Of a stretch of DNA of 64,000 nt, positions 7,454 through 16,038 are shown one piece after another. A program made the translations under genes and the position numbers. The DNA lies in assembly GCA_024400495.1 (NCBI GenBank), contig JAKSMR010000008.1, forward strand, positions 1-64,000, in the 5' to 3' direction. Under the pieces are notes generated by a model. It had not been told where the DNA came from, did not search any database, and saw only the letters and a list, made by a program, of their open reading frames with translations. The stretch comes from Bacteroidales bacterium. Lineage in GTDB: Bacteria; Bacteroidota; Bacteroidia; Bacteroidales; P3. Within the stretch, counting starts at the first letter, position 1. The number at the start of each line of letters is the position of its first letter.

Positions 7454-8704
7454 TTTGTTGCCGACGATGAGTTGGGTGGTGGTGCGGCTGCGTTGCTGGA
7501 GGAGGATGGGGCGTCCGGCAACGATGGAGTCGATGATCTCCTGGGTGTAGTAGCGGATGGTGATGAGCTGGAGGCCTTCGTTGTAGCGGAGGCGGAAGGA
7601 GTGGGCGAGCTCTTCGCGCAGCTGCTTGAGGAGGATGGGGTTGTTGTCGATACAGAGGCTGAAGCTGAGGGCGGAGTTCTGCATGAGGTTGACACGGATG
7701 CCGGTTTTGGCAAGGGCGGCGAAGATGGTCTGGAGGTTGTCTTCGGCGATGAAGGAGAAGTCCTTGGGCAGGATGGAGAGAAGCACCTGGTCGTTCTTGA
7801 AGATATAAAGCGGGGTGCGCGGTTTTATGGTGCGGAAGGGGCCGATGGCGGAGCCTTCCTTCTCGGGGTCGAGGAAGGATTTGATGTGGAGAGGGATGCC
7901 TTTGTTCTGGATGGGTTTCACGGTCTTGGGATGGATGACAGAGGCTCCGTAATAGGCCAGCTCGATGGCTTCGTTGTAGGGGATCTGCTCTATCTTGACG
8001 GTATTGGCGAAGAACTTGGGGTCGGCGTTGAGGAAGCCGGGCACATCTTTCCAGATGGTCATGCTCTCGGCGTTGAGGCAGTAGCTGAGGATGGCTGCCG
8101 AATAGTCGGAGCCTTCGCGGCCGAGGGTGGTGGTGTGGCCGTCGGAAGTGCCGGCGATGAAGCCCTGGGTGATCACCAGAGGCGAGTCGGGCATGTGGCG
8201 CATATTGGTCTCGGTAATCCCCCACACGACCTGTCCTTCGCGATAGTGGTTGTCGGTACGGAGGAGCGAGCGGATGTCGAGCCACTCGTTAGCAAGTCCT
8301 ATGTGGTTGAGGTAGTGGGAGACGATGGTGGTAGAGATGATTTCGCCGAAGGAGACGGTCTGATCGTAGTCGAAGTTGTAGTTGGAGGGCCGCCTCTCGG
8401 TCTGATGCTGGAGCTGGAGGAAGAGCTCGTCGAGACGGGGGAAGATGGCGTTCTGGGGGTCGTCGGCAAAGAGAGCGCGCACCATGGTATAATGGTAGTC
8501 CTTGAGCTCGTCGAGATGCTGCCGGCGGCTGTCGGCCGAAGAGATCACGCCCGGGACAAGCTGCTCGAGCTTGTTGGTGGTTTTTCCCATGGCGGAGACG
8601 ACTACCACGAGCTTGGGGCCGTAGTAGCGGCGGACGATGGAGGCCATATTCTTTACTGCTTCGGCGCTATTGACGGAGGCGCCACCGAACTTGAAAACTT
8701 GCAT
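7451..8704 (-). CDS. lysC: Aspartate kinase (monofunctional)
   Basis: 417 residues from the ATG at 8704 (MQVFKFGGAS). Codons upstream are open but not protein-like. It phosphorylates aspartate in the first step of lysine, threonine, methionine and diaminopimelate synthesis. The N-terminal kinase domain shows KFGGAS, VVVVSAMGKTTN, and the substrate/nucleotide loop GREGSDYSAAILSYCLNAE. Residues about 280-417 form the ACT regulatory half (LSILPKDFSFIAED, GIRVNLMQNSALSFSLCIDNN). There is no homoserine dehydrogenase fusion. It lies 68 bp downstream of smpB on the same strand and ends at a strong terminator. The stop codon overlaps a GGCAACCTCTA motif. Confidence 0.93.
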   Translation of the reverse strand: MQVFKFGGASVNSAEAVKNMASIVRRYYGPKLVVVVSAMGKTTNKLEQLVPGVISSADSRRQHLDELKDYHYTMVRALFADDPQNAIFPRLDELFLQLQHQTERRPSNYNFDYDQTVSFGEIISTTIVSHYLNHIGLANEWLDIRSLLRTDNHYREGQVVWGITETNMRHMPDSPLVITQGFIAGTSDGHTTTLGREGSDYSAAILSYCLNAESMTIWKDVPGFLNADPKFFANTVKIEQIPYNEAIELAYYGASVIHPKTVKPIQNKGIPLHIKSFLDPEKEGSAIGPFRTIKPRTPLYIFKNDQVLLSILPKDFSFIAEDNLQTIFAALAKTGIRVNLMQNSALSFSLCIDNNPILLKQLREELAHSFRLRYNEGLQLITIRYYTQEIIDSIVAGRPILLQQRSRTTTQLIVGNK

Positions 8705-8772
8705 TTCGTATGAGGGTTTAGGCGTTGGGAGGGGGATGGCTGGCGCTTTGAGACCTTTCTTGGGCCCGAAGG

Positions 8773-9225
8773 CTATCTTGCCAGCGAGCGCTCGAGGTCG
8801 CGCTTGGAGTCTTTCTCTTTGATGGTTTCGCGCTTGTCGAAGAATTTCTTGCCTCGGGCAAGGGAGATGTTGAGCTTGGCGTAGCCGCGGGAGTCGACAA
8901 AAAGGAGGGTGGGGACGATGGTGAAGCCACGTTCCTTGATCTTGTTCTGCAGCTTGTGGAGCTCGCGCTTGGTGAGAAGCAGCTTGCGGTCGCGCTTGGC
9001 GGGATGGTTGAGGTAGGAACCGAAACGGTATTCGCTGATGTGCATCTGTCGCACGAAGAGCTCGTTGCCGATGAAAACACAATAGGCATCGGTAAGGTTG
9101 GCTTTGCCGTCGCGGATGGATTTGATCTCGGTGCCGGTGAGCACGAGGCCTGCGGTATAGTCATCAACCAGGAAATACTGGTATTCGGCTCTTTTGTTCT
9201 TTATCTCTATAATATTCTTTTCCAT
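8773..9225 (-). CDS. smpB: SsrA-binding protein SmpB
   Basis: 150 residues from the ATG at 9225 ([18 protein letters not shown]). SmpB binds tmRNA and delivers it to stalled ribosomes for trans-translation. Recognisable family blocks are [68 protein letters not shown], and the C-terminal tail [21 protein letters not shown], which inserts into the ribosomal mRNA channel in characterised homologues. No tmRNA gene was seen in this window. It lies between hpf and lysC on the same strand, so three genes with translation-stress roles (rpsU, hpf, smpB) sit close together. Confidence 0.96.
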   Translation of the reverse strand: MEKNIIEIKNKRAEYQYFLVDDYTAGLVLTGTEIKSIRDGKANLTDAYCVFIGNELFVRQMHISEYRFGSYLNHPAKRDRKLLLTKRELHKLQNKIKERGFTIVPTLLFVDSRGYAKLNISLARGKKFFDKRETIKEKDSKRDLERSLAR

Positions 9226-9247
9226 GAGGATGATAGGGAGGCACAAG

Positions 9248-9289
9248 AAAGGGTAGAGGCCCCTCTTGGCACGAGGTCCCCTACCCTTT
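9248..9289 (-). terminator. Hairpin after hpf
   Basis: The long stem AAAGGGTAG...CTACCCTTT (9248-9256/9281-9289) lies just downstream of the hpf stop on the minus strand. The T-run is short, so termination could be partial with read-through to smpB. Confidence 0.65.
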
Positions 9290-9303
9290 TCTGCGGCTAG
9301 GCT

Positions 9304-9597
9304 TTATTTGAAGCGTTCTTTGTACTTGTCGATCTGGACACGCATAGCGTCGACGCACTCGGCGAAGGCCTCTTCGAAGGTGTCGGCTTGTTTGGAGTTG
9401 AACAGGGTCTGTCCGGGGAGCACGAGGGAGATTTCGGCAATCTTGTTGTTGTCGCTCTCGGGTTTGTCAACCTTGAGAGTCACCTCGCATTTGGTGGCAT
9501 TGTCAACGATGCGGTCGATTTTGGCAATCTTTTCGTTGATGAAAGCTTCGAGCTTTGCATCAGCCTTGAATTTAACAGCATTGATGGTAGTGTTCAT
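9304..9597 (-). CDS. hpf: Ribosome hibernation-promoting factor (short HPF/YfiA family)
   Basis: 97 residues (MNTTINAVKFKADAKLEAFINEKIAKIDRI). It binds the 30S decoding region and silences ribosomes in stationary phase. The length matches short HPF/YfiA proteins, with beta-alpha-beta-beta-beta-alpha spacing (EVTLKVDKPESDNNKIAEISLVLPG, then a C-terminal helix DAMRVQIDKYKERF). An unusually strong Shine-Dalgarno for this phylum (AGGAGG, 9603-9608) precedes the ATG. It follows the Xer recombinase gene by 34 bp, and rpsU-xer-hpf is a common Bacteroidales order. Confidence 0.94.
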   Translation of the reverse strand: MNTTINAVKFKADAKLEAFINEKIAKIDRIVDNATKCEVTLKVDKPESDNNKIAEISLVLPGQTLFNSKQADTFEEAFAECVDAMRVQIDKYKERFK

Positions 9598-9631
9598 AAT
9601 TACCTCCTATATTTTAAGTGGTTAATGTGCT

Positions 9632-10552
9632 TTAGGGTTCTTTCCGGCCCTTGCCGTCTTTCTTGGCCCGGGGGTGGGCGTGTTTGTAGGCCTCTTTCAG
9701 ATGCTCTCGCGTCACATGGGTATAGACCTCTGTAGCCATAAGGTCGGCGTGGCCGAGGAGCTCTTTGATGGCGTTGATGTCGGCACCTTCGTTGAGCATA
9801 TGGGTGGCGAAAGAGTGTCGGAACACGTGTGGGCTTATCTTGTCGGCATTGGAGAGCTGAGCCATGTATTTCTTCACCACATTATAGACCACCGATGCCG
9901 AGAGGGCCTTGCCTTTCTCCGTAACAAAGAGAGCCTCGTCGCAGGCTTCGATCTTATTCTTTAACGCAAGATATTCGCGAATATTGTGTGAAAGTTCATT
10001 TTCTATAGGAATAAATCGCTCTTTGTCCCTTTTCCCAAGCACTTTTACCGTGCCGTTCACGAAATCGAACGAGCCTTCGGTAAGGCCGAGGAGCTCAGCC
10101 CGCCGCATGCCTGTCTCGTAGAGGATCTGCAGTATCAGACGGTCGCGATGACCCACGAAGTCGTCCGAGAAGAGCTCGTCGGAGGTATAGATCTTCTCTG
10201 CCTCGCTCTCGCGGAAGAAGACCGGCAGCTTTTTTGAGAACTTTATCGTAGGGACCTTGGCCATGAGGTCGGAGTCGATCCATTTCTGCCGCCTCAGGAA
10301 TTTGAAGAAGGAACGCAACGCCGCCATGCTCTGGGCTACGGTACGAGGAGCGCTGCCAGCCTCCATGAGCGCCATCTGCCACTCCCTGATGTCGAGAGAG
10401 GAGATCTGCTCTATGCCGTCGATATCGCGCTCCTTGAGGAAGCCCAGGAAAGCCGACAGGCAGGAGCCGTATATCTCCGCCGTGCTCGCCGCCAGCCGGC
10501 GTTCGGTCCTGATATAGTTGATGAAATGCGCTATGGCCTGATCCATTTTCAT
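9632..10552 (-). CDS. xerC: Xer-type tyrosine recombinase
   Basis: 306 residues (ATG at 10552; a second ATG at 10546 is equally possible). It resolves chromosome dimers at dif, presumably with a second Xer protein not in the window. There is an N-terminal SAM-like DNA-binding domain (about 1-95) and a C-terminal catalytic domain carrying the complete set: R150 in ETGMRRAEL, K174 in LGKRDKER, H242 and R245 in HVFRHSFATHML, H268 in LLGHAD and nucleophile Y277 in TEVYTHV. The C-terminal tail is lysine-rich. Assignment as XerC rather than XerD rests on the rpsU/hpf neighbourhood. A TACCTTTG box lies within 6-13 bases of the start, implying a leaderless or nearly leaderless message. Confidence 0.92.
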   Translation of the reverse strand: MKMDQAIAHFINYIRTERRLAASTAEIYGSCLSAFLGFLKERDIDGIEQISSLDIREWQMALMEAGSAPRTVAQSMAALRSFFKFLRRQKWIDSDLMAKVPTIKFSKKLPVFFRESEAEKIYTSDELFSDDFVGHRDRLILQILYETGMRRAELLGLTEGSFDFVNGTVKVLGKRDKERFIPIENELSHNIREYLALKNKIEACDEALFVTEKGKALSASVVYNVVKKYMAQLSNADKISPHVFRHSFATHMLNEGADINAIKELLGHADLMATEVYTHVTREHLKEAYKHAHPRAKKDGKGRKEP

Positions 10553-10557
10553 GAGTG

Positions 10558-10565
10558 CAAAGGTA
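10558..10565 (-). promoter_or_regulatory. -7 box immediately upstream of xerC
   Basis: TACCTTTG on the minus strand (10565-10558) matches the Bacteroidota -7 consensus. No well-spaced TTG was found; the nearest gives a 12-nt spacer. Transcription would begin around 10551, within or at the start codon region. Confidence 0.45.
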
Positions 10566-10704
10566 CGCAGTTTTTTGCAAAGAGACGTAATTTATTTTCT
10601 GAATAGCCGATACAAGCCTCGCTAGCCGCCACACCCTCAGGCCGTTTGGCTGCCGGCGATTTCTAAAAACCAACAGGATGGGATGCCTGAATATAGGGGG
10701 CAAA

Positions 10705-10735
10705 CAAAAAAAAGACTTCCTGAGGTAGGAAATCT
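10705..10735 (-). terminator. Terminator after rpsU (possibly bidirectional)
   Basis: Stem AGACTTCC/GGAAATCT (10713-10735) with an A-run at 10705-10712 (T-run on the minus strand) and a T-run on the plus side. Confidence 0.8.
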
Positions 10736-10767
10736 TTTTTCTTTCAATGTCGAAACTAAAGTATCTC

Positions 10768-10965
10768 TTAGTTGTCGAGCTCTTTCTGACGGAGCTGCTG
10801 AACGTAGATAGCTTTGAGTCTCTTTTCGCGGTTTTCTACGGAAGGTTTGGTGAACTGCTGACGACGACGGAGCTCTTTCACTACACCAGTTTTTTCAAAT
10901 TTTCTCTTAAGTTTCTTAAGAGCACGTTCGATGTTTTCGCCTTCTTTAATAGGAACTACGATCAT
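10768..10965 (-). CDS. rpsU: 30S ribosomal protein bS21
   Basis: 65 residues, very basic (MIVVPIKEGENIERALKKLKRKFEKTG, VVKELRRRQQFTKPSVENREKRLKAIY). The length and both blocks are typical of bS21 of Bacteroidota. It binds the 30S platform near the anti-Shine-Dalgarno helix. It lies 60 bp after rpmB on the same strand with no terminator between them, so the two are probably co-transcribed, and it ends at a clear hairpin terminator. Confidence 0.96.
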   Translation of the reverse strand: MIVVPIKEGENIERALKKLKRKFEKTGVVKELRRRQQFTKPSVENREKRLKAIYVQQLRQKELDN

Positions 10966-11025
10966 TGTAAATACCTCTTTCTTGTTTAGGTTAATAAAAA
11001 AATGTTGTTATTGACTAGATCAGTA

Positions 11026-11265
11026 TTAGAACTGAAGATGTCCCTGAGCAGCAGCATCCTGCAGAGCAGCTACGATGCCTTTCTTGTTGATGATACGCAT
11101 ACCTTTAGCAGAAACCTTAAGGGTGATCCACATGCCCTCTTCGGGGATGTAGAACTTCTTGGTCTGGAGGTTGGGAGCGAAGGTGCGCTTGGTGTGGATA
11201 CGGGAGTGGGATACGTTGTTACCGGTGATTACGTGCTTGCCGGTGATTTCACATACTTTAGACAT
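11026..11265 (-). CDS. rpmB: 50S ribosomal protein bL28
   Basis: 79 residues (MSKVCEITGKHVITGNNVSHSRIHTKRTFAPNLQTKKFYIPEEG). Recognised by the N-terminal C-x-I-T-G-K block, the SHSxxxTKRxFxPNLQ motif and the C-terminal KGMRIINKKGI. In many Bacteroidales rpmB is followed by rpmG and a DUF4295 gene; here neither follows and rpsU does instead. It has a consensus promoter directly upstream. Confidence 0.96.
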   Translation of the reverse strand: MSKVCEITGKHVITGNNVSHSRIHTKRTFAPNLQTKKFYIPEEGMWITLKVSAKGMRIINKKGIVAALQDAAAQGHLQF

Positions 11266-11326
11266 GATATTATACTTTTTTAATTATTGACTGATTTGAG
11301 CTCTGTTTTCTTGCCGAAAACGGGTG

Positions 11327-11358
11327 CAAAAGTACTACCTTTTTTCATACTGACCAAA
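11327..11358 (-). promoter_or_regulatory. Promoter of rpmB
   Basis: Minus strand: TTTG (11358-11355), 20-nt spacer, TACTTTTG (11334-11327). Full consensus match. The rest of the 348-base gap 11266-11613 is AT-rich and shows no gene; no clean promoter for mutY could be fixed. Confidence 0.75.
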
Positions 11359-11613
11359 TGTTTTTTGTTTCCTGAAAGGGATTCTGGATTTTTTTAACAT
11401 TTCATCAAACAGACACTCCTATATTTCAACGATTTACAAATTTGTAAAAAATGAATTTTAACATAGTATTATGAGGTAGTTACAACGTGTTTTTGCTGTT
11501 TTTTTGCAAAAAAGTGGATGAGAATTTTCGTTTTTGCAGACTATTTGTACCACTTTTGCGTTATATTGTAGTGGAAGAGAGTTGTGTGTGACTAATTATC
11601 AGCGCGATAACAC

Positions 11614-12672
11614 ATGTTTAGCAAGAAAATAACAGACTGGTACAACGACTTTGGTCGCTCGCTTCCCTGGCGCGGGATCGATGACCCTTATAAGATCTGG
11701 CTCTCGGAGATCATCCTCCAACAGACGCGCATCGAGCAGGGGCGCGACTACTACCTCCGTTTCATCGAAACCTTTCCTACGGTAATGGACCTGGCTCACG
11801 CCAGCGAGCAGGAGGTGCTGAAGCTTTGGCAGGGGTTAGGCTACTACTCGCGAGCCCGCAACCTCCATGCTGCTGCGCGATACATAGCCGACGACCTCGG
11901 CGGCGTTTTCCCCAACACACACCAGGGGATCCTTGCCCTGAAAGGGGTGGGACGCTATACCGCAGCCGCCATAGCCTCTTTCGCATTCAAACTCCCCTAC
12001 CCTGTTATCGACGGGAACGTGTACCGCTTCATCTCCCGCCTCTACGGGATCACCACGCCCATCAACAGCACCACGGCCTACAACGAGTTTGAGACCTTGC
12101 TGAACAAACTCATCGACCGGAAGAACCCCGACATCTTCAACCAGGCTATCATGGACTTCGGCTCCCTATGGTGCAAGCCCACACAACCGAACTGCAACGA
12201 GTGTCCGTTCCGCAACGAATGTGTAGCCCTGAAGCAGAACAAGATCGACCTCCTGCCTGTGAAATCGCCTCCCGTGGCGGTTAAGGAGCGCTGGTTCTAC
12301 TATTTCCATCTCGAGTGGCAGAACGGGAACACCAGACAGACCCTCATGCACCAACGCCAAGGGAAGGACATCTGGAAAGGGCTTTATGAATTCCCCCTCT
12401 ACGAGAGCCCCCGCCAGCTCACACCCGAGGAGGTGGAGCAACAGACGCTTGCGTTCCTCAAGTCTGTCCATATCGCCAATGCCGAAAAAACCCTTGTCTC
12501 GGAGGTGCTGACACACAAACTCACCCATCGCACCATCAGAGCCTCCTTCGTCCACGTTTTTTTACCGCCAGAAAGCAATCCCGCTCCCCAAGGCGACGCC
12601 GTTTTTTCCAACGAGGAGATAAAAAAACTCCCCATCTCTCGTTTGATAGACAGGTACTTGACTAAATTGTGA
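11614..12672 (+). CDS. mutY: A/G-specific adenine glycosylase MutY
   Basis: 352 residues. It removes adenine mispaired with 8-oxoguanine. The N-terminal HhH-GPD domain has catalytic Glu32 (LSEIILQQTRIEQG) and Asp133 (VIDGNVYRF), the helix-hairpin-helix LKGVGRYTAAAIASFAF, and the [4Fe-4S] ligands C187, C194, C197 and C203 with the family spacing C-x6-C-x2-C-x5-C. Residues about 220-352 form the Nudix-like domain that reads 8-oxoguanine (RWFYYFHLEWQNG, IWKGLYEFPLYE). The gene ends 73 bp before ssb, whose own promoter lies in that interval. Confidence 0.97.
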   Translation: MFSKKITDWYNDFGRSLPWRGIDDPYKIWLSEIILQQTRIEQGRDYYLRFIETFPTVMDLAHASEQEVLKLWQGLGYYSRARNLHAAARYIADDLGGVFPNTHQGILALKGVGRYTAAAIASFAFKLPYPVIDGNVYRFISRLYGITTPINSTTAYNEFETLLNKLIDRKNPDIFNQAIMDFGSLWCKPTQPNCNECPFRNECVALKQNKIDLLPVKSPPVAVKERWFYYFHLEWQNGNTRQTLMHQRQGKDIWKGLYEFPLYESPRQLTPEEVEQQTLAFLKSVHIANAEKTLVSEVLTHKLTHRTIRASFVHVFLPPESNPAPQGDAVFSNEEIKKLPISRLIDRYLTKL

Positions 12673-12682
12673 ATAACTATTC

Positions 12683-12713
12683 TTTGACGTATCTAGAAAA
12701 AGTAGTATCTTTG
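12683..12713 (+). promoter_or_regulatory. Promoter of ssb
   Basis: TTTG (12683-12686), 19-nt spacer, TATCTTTG (12706-12713): a textbook Bacteroidota promoter, giving a leader of about 26 nt before the ATG at 12746. Confidence 0.8.
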
Positions 12714-12745
12714 CCAAATAATTAACGTATAAACTTATTAGTATA

Positions 12746-13201
12746 ATGATCGGATTGAACAAAGTTATTTTGGTAGGAAATCTAGGCAAGAACCCTGAAA
12801 TTATCATCTTCCCTCAAGAATCACATCGCGACGACGGCTCCCAGATAGTGGTGAAGAAAGCCACTTTCCCCCTCGCAACTACCGAGGTACGTCGTGGACG
12901 CGACGGCGAGAAAATCGAGCAGACCGACTGGCACAACGTAGTGTGCTGGCGCGGTTTAGCCGAGATTGCAGAGAAGATTCTCAAAAAAGGCTCGCAGGTC
13001 TATATTGAAGGCAAGTTGCAGTCCCGCTCTTGGGAGGACCGCGATGGAAACAAACGTTATATCACCGAGGTAGTGGCCGAGAACTTCACCGTTCTGGGCA
13101 ACCGCAACCGCCCCGAGGACAACAACATGCCTCCCGCCAACGACCCCTTCGCCAACATCCTCAACGAAGAGACCGACCCCCTCTCCGGACTTCCCTTCTA
13201 A
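12746..13201 (+). CDS. ssb: Single-stranded DNA-binding protein
   Basis: 151 residues. The OB-fold core starts GLNKVILVGNLGKNPEI and continues KATFPLATTEV, EQTDWHNVVCWRGLAEIAEKILKKGSQVYIEGKLQSR and the block W-x-D-x-x-G-x-x-R. The C-terminal protein-binding tip is DPLSGLPF, keeping the terminal L-P-F pattern but fewer acids than the enterobacterial DDDIPF. It follows mutY, as commonly in Bacteroidota; the gldE gene that often comes next is absent here. It has its own promoter and terminator. Confidence 0.96.
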   Translation: MIGLNKVILVGNLGKNPEIIIFPQESHRDDGSQIVVKKATFPLATTEVRRGRDGEKIEQTDWHNVVCWRGLAEIAEKILKKGSQVYIEGKLQSRSWEDRDGNKRYITEVVAENFTVLGNRNRPEDNNMPPANDPFANILNEETDPLSGLPF

Positions 13202-13233
13202 GAGAATATAGGCATAGGCCGCTCCACCAACAG

Positions 13234-13272
13234 GAATCGGACTTCTTCCACAAAGGAGTCCGATTCTTTTTT
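13234..13272 (+). terminator. Terminator after ssb
   Basis: Perfect stem GAATCGGACT/AGTCCGATTC (13234-13243/13257-13266) followed by TTTTTT. Confidence 0.88.
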
Positions 13273-13321
13273 CTCCCTCCAAGGAGGCAACACTACAACA
13301 CGAAGCCCTCCAGCCTCAAAT

Positions 13322-13358
13322 AAAAAAAACGGCTAGCAGGAACCCTCCAGCCAGCCGT
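13322..13358 (-). terminator. Terminator after pgi
   Basis: Stem ACGGCT/AGCCGT (13329-13334/13353-13358), extended with mismatches, followed on the minus strand by eight T (13329-13322). Confidence 0.8.
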
Positions 13359-13379
13359 CAATGACGCTATTAACAACCG

Positions 13380-14687
13380 TTAGAGCTTATATCCCGGTTT
13401 GCCGAGGAGGGCAAACATATTCTTCTTATAGGCCTCTACGCCAGGCTGGTCGAAGGGATTGACATCGAGCATATATCCACTCACGCCACAAGCAAACTCA
13501 AACATATAGATCATCTGGCCGAGGATCTCTTCATTCACTTTAGGGAGCTCGAGACGCAACACAGGAACGCCGCCTTTCTCGTGAGCCAGCACGGTGCCTT
13601 GCTCAGCACAATGGTTGATTTCGGTGAGGTTCTTGTCAAGGAGATAGTTCAAGCCATCGAGGTTCTGCTTGTCGTTGGGGATAGAGGCACGATAGTTCGA
13701 TTTCTTTACACTCATCACGGTCTCGAACATCAGGCGCTCGCCTTCCTGGACATACTGACCCATAGAGTGCAGGTCGGTGGTGAAGCTGAGGCTATGAGGC
13801 AGGAGACCTTTGCCTTCCTTGCCTTCGCTCTCGCCATAGAGCTGTTTCCACCACTCGCTGAAAGTGCGGAGAACGGGGGTGAAGTTCACCATCATCTCCA
13901 CTTTCTTACCTTTATTATATAGGGCGTTGCGCACAACGGCATAAAGGAGAGCGGGGTTCGCCTGGATGGTATTAGCCTCGATGCAGATCTTGCGCATATT
14001 TCTTGCCCCACGCAACAGAGCGCTGATATCATAACCGGCCAGAGCGATGGGGAGGAGTCCGACTGGTGTGAGCACAGAGAAACGGCCACCTACATTATCA
14101 GGAATCACATAGGCGGGATAGCCCTCCTGATCTGCGATGGTCTTGAGAGCTCCACGGCTCTTGTCGGTGATGGCGACGATACGCTGTGCGGCACCACTCT
14201 TGCCATATTTCTTCTCCAGATGGCGTTTCAGCATACGGAAAGCTACTGCGGGTTCGGTAGTGGTTCCGGATTTGGAGATAACCACGACAGAATAGTCGGC
14301 GGTATTAATCTTGTTGAGCAACCACGCATAGTAGTCCTCATCCAGCGTATGGCCTGCATAAAGGACCTGGGGGAAGCCGGTATTGTTGAGGTACTTATAT
14401 TCTAACGCGTCGATAACGGCACGAGCGCCGAGATAAGAGCCACCGATGCCTACCACCACTACATATTGGGAGATAGAGGCGAGACGATCCACATCTTCGC
14501 GCAGATTCTTCATCATCTTTGCCGAAGTTTTGGCAGGAAGATCGACCCAGCCGAGAAAATCATTACCTTTCCCTTGACCCGAAAGCAAGGTCTCCCTGGC
14601 CTTGAGCGCAGCCTTGGTCTGTTGCTCCATCTCTTTCTTGGTGACGAACTTTTGGATATGCTCAATGTCGAAACGTATTGTCTCCAT
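13380..14687 (-). CDS. pgi: Glucose-6-phosphate isomerase
   Basis: 435 residues, the short form usual in Bacteroidota and Firmicutes. It interconverts glucose-6-phosphate and fructose-6-phosphate. Two SIS domains are seen: VVVVGIGGSYLGARAVIDAL (about residues 73-93), VISKSGTTTEPAVAFR (about 136-151), and the family signature DNVGGRFSVLTPVGLLP (about 197-213). QNLDGLNYLLDK and the C-terminal GVEAYKKNMFALLGKPGYKL are also typical. It is next to mannose-6-phosphate isomerase on the same strand, linking glucose and mannose phosphates to fructose-6-phosphate, although a hairpin lies between the two genes. Confidence 0.97.
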   Translation of the reverse strand: METIRFDIEHIQKFVTKKEMEQQTKAALKARETLLSGQGKGNDFLGWVDLPAKTSAKMMKNLREDVDRLASISQYVVVVGIGGSYLGARAVIDALEYKYLNNTGFPQVLYAGHTLDEDYYAWLLNKINTADYSVVVISKSGTTTEPAVAFRMLKRHLEKKYGKSGAAQRIVAITDKSRGALKTIADQEGYPAYVIPDNVGGRFSVLTPVGLLPIALAGYDISALLRGARNMRKICIEANTIQANPALLYAVVRNALYNKGKKVEMMVNFTPVLRTFSEWWKQLYGESEGKEGKGLLPHSLSFTTDLHSMGQYVQEGERLMFETVMSVKKSNYRASIPNDKQNLDGLNYLLDKNLTEINHCAEQGTVLAHEKGGVPVLRLELPKVNEEILGQMIYMFEFACGVSGYMLDVNPFDQPGVEAYKKNMFALLGKPGYKL

Positions 14688-14805
14688 AGTGTGTCTGTTT
14701 TAGTGTTATTTAGATATAACGTGCGATAACATAATATATTGTGTGCCGGCGTCCTATTTTTTCTCAATCATCGGATTGACAATATTTATTGTCTTGAAAG
14801 AAGAA

Positions 14806-14830
14806 GCGAGCGGCTGATAATACCGCTCGC
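14806..14830 (-). terminator. Possible terminator after manA
   Basis: Stem GCGAGCGG/CCGCTCGC (14806-14813/14823-14830) about 50 bp past the manA stop; only a weak T-rich tail follows on the minus strand. Confidence 0.5.
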
Positions 14831-14883
14831 TGTAATATGTCCCCGATAGATTAATATCAGAATCAGTCGTCGTGATGATGGCC

Positions 14884-16023
14884 TCAATCGCGATGGCGCT
14901 CGGACTCATCCTCTTCTTCGTCGTAGAGAACATCGTCCTCATCAATATCGTCGAGATAATCCTCGGGGTTGCCGTCGCCAATGTATTTTGCCATCCAGTC
15001 GAGGTCGCTGCTGTGACGAAGCTCTCCCTTATAGAGGTCGGGGTCAAGATATACCTCGAGGAGCTTGGCGCTGCCCTGAGGATGGAGCTCTACCTGATCG
15101 GCGACAGCAGGAATGAGCACACATTCTCCCTCGTGTATGGGGACGATATGACCCATGGCGTTTACCGCAGCAATGCCTTCGACGCAGAGATAGACCACGA
15201 AACTGTCGAGCTCAGCGAAATCTTTACTCACCGGCTGGGTGAGCGCGATGAGGTTGGTGGTGAAATAGGGATTCTCCTCAATGGCAACGGTGCTGTTCTC
15301 TTTGTAGTTGTAGTGGGTCTTGCCGTCCTTGAGCTCTGAGAAATCGATGGCTGCCAACGCCTCGGCGGTATGGAGTTCGCGGAGCTTTCCGTTAGCATCG
15401 GGACGGTTGTAGTCGTATATGCGATAGGTGGTGTCGGAGGTCTGCTGGATTTCGGCCAGGAGAAGGCCTTTGCCTAGAGCGTGCACACGTCCGGCGGGAA
15501 TAAAGAACACATCGCCAGGCTCGGCCTTCTCTTCGTGCAGGATAGCCTCAAGCTTCCCCAAACGCAGGAACTCCTGATACTCTTCGGGGGTGACACGCTT
15601 GGAGAATCCGTCGATAAGCCTGCTGTCCTTGTCGGACTGGAGGATGTACCACATCTCGGTCTTCCCGTTCTCAAGACCTCGCTGCTGAGCCAGCGCATCG
15701 TCGGGGTGAACCTGGATGGAGAGGTCGTCATTGGCATCGATGATCTTGATGAGTATGGGGAATTGGTTGCCGAAACGACGGTAGTTCTTCTCTCCTACCA
15801 ACTCGGCCATATAGATCTCGAGAGCCTCGGAGAGGGTGTTCTCCGACAGGAAGCCGTTGGCGATGATTGACTCGTTTCCCGGCACTCCGGAAAGCGCCCA
15901 CAGCTCACCGCAGTTGGGCAATGGGTCGTAGTTGAAGCCCAGTTCTTTGATCTTGTTGCCTCCCCATATCTTGTTCTTGAAGAGAGGCAGGAATTTCATG
16001 GGATAGAGGTAGGATTCTTCCAT
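14884..16023 (-). CDS. manA: Mannose-6-phosphate isomerase, class I
   Basis: 379 residues (an internal ATG at 15999 is an alternative start). It converts mannose-6-phosphate to fructose-6-phosphate. A cupin zinc enzyme: the metal-site elements are SIQVHPDD and KTEMWYIL, with GRVHALGKGLLLAEIQQTSDTTYRIYDY closing the site. The second cupin half is present (VVYLCVEGIAAVNAMGHIVPIHEGECVLIPA). The last 30 residues are strikingly acidic (DDIDEDDVLYDEEEDESERH), an unusual extension. It lies 15 bp downstream of the thioredoxin gene and 196 bp upstream of pgi. Confidence 0.94.
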   Translation of the reverse strand: MEESYLYPMKFLPLFKNKIWGGNKIKELGFNYDPLPNCGELWALSGVPGNESIIANGFLSENTLSEALEIYMAELVGEKNYRRFGNQFPILIKIIDANDDLSIQVHPDDALAQQRGLENGKTEMWYILQSDKDSRLIDGFSKRVTPEEYQEFLRLGKLEAILHEEKAEPGDVFFIPAGRVHALGKGLLLAEIQQTSDTTYRIYDYNRPDANGKLRELHTAEALAAIDFSELKDGKTHYNYKENSTVAIEENPYFTTNLIALTQPVSKDFAELDSFVVYLCVEGIAAVNAMGHIVPIHEGECVLIPAVADQVELHPQGSAKLLEVYLDPDLYKGELRHSSDLDWMAKYIGDGNPEDYLDDIDEDDVLYDEEEDESERHRD

Positions 16024-16038
16024 AGTATGGTGGATGTG

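Noticed and set aside
7313-8713. A 466-codon plus-strand frame opposite lysC
   Set aside because: It runs through the 11-bp array and lysC terminator and is composed mainly of Gly/Glu/Val; lysC itself is certain.
9248-9289. Possible tRNA or small structured RNA between hpf and smpB
   Set aside because: Only one long stem; no cloverleaf, no TTCGA loop. Better read as a terminator.
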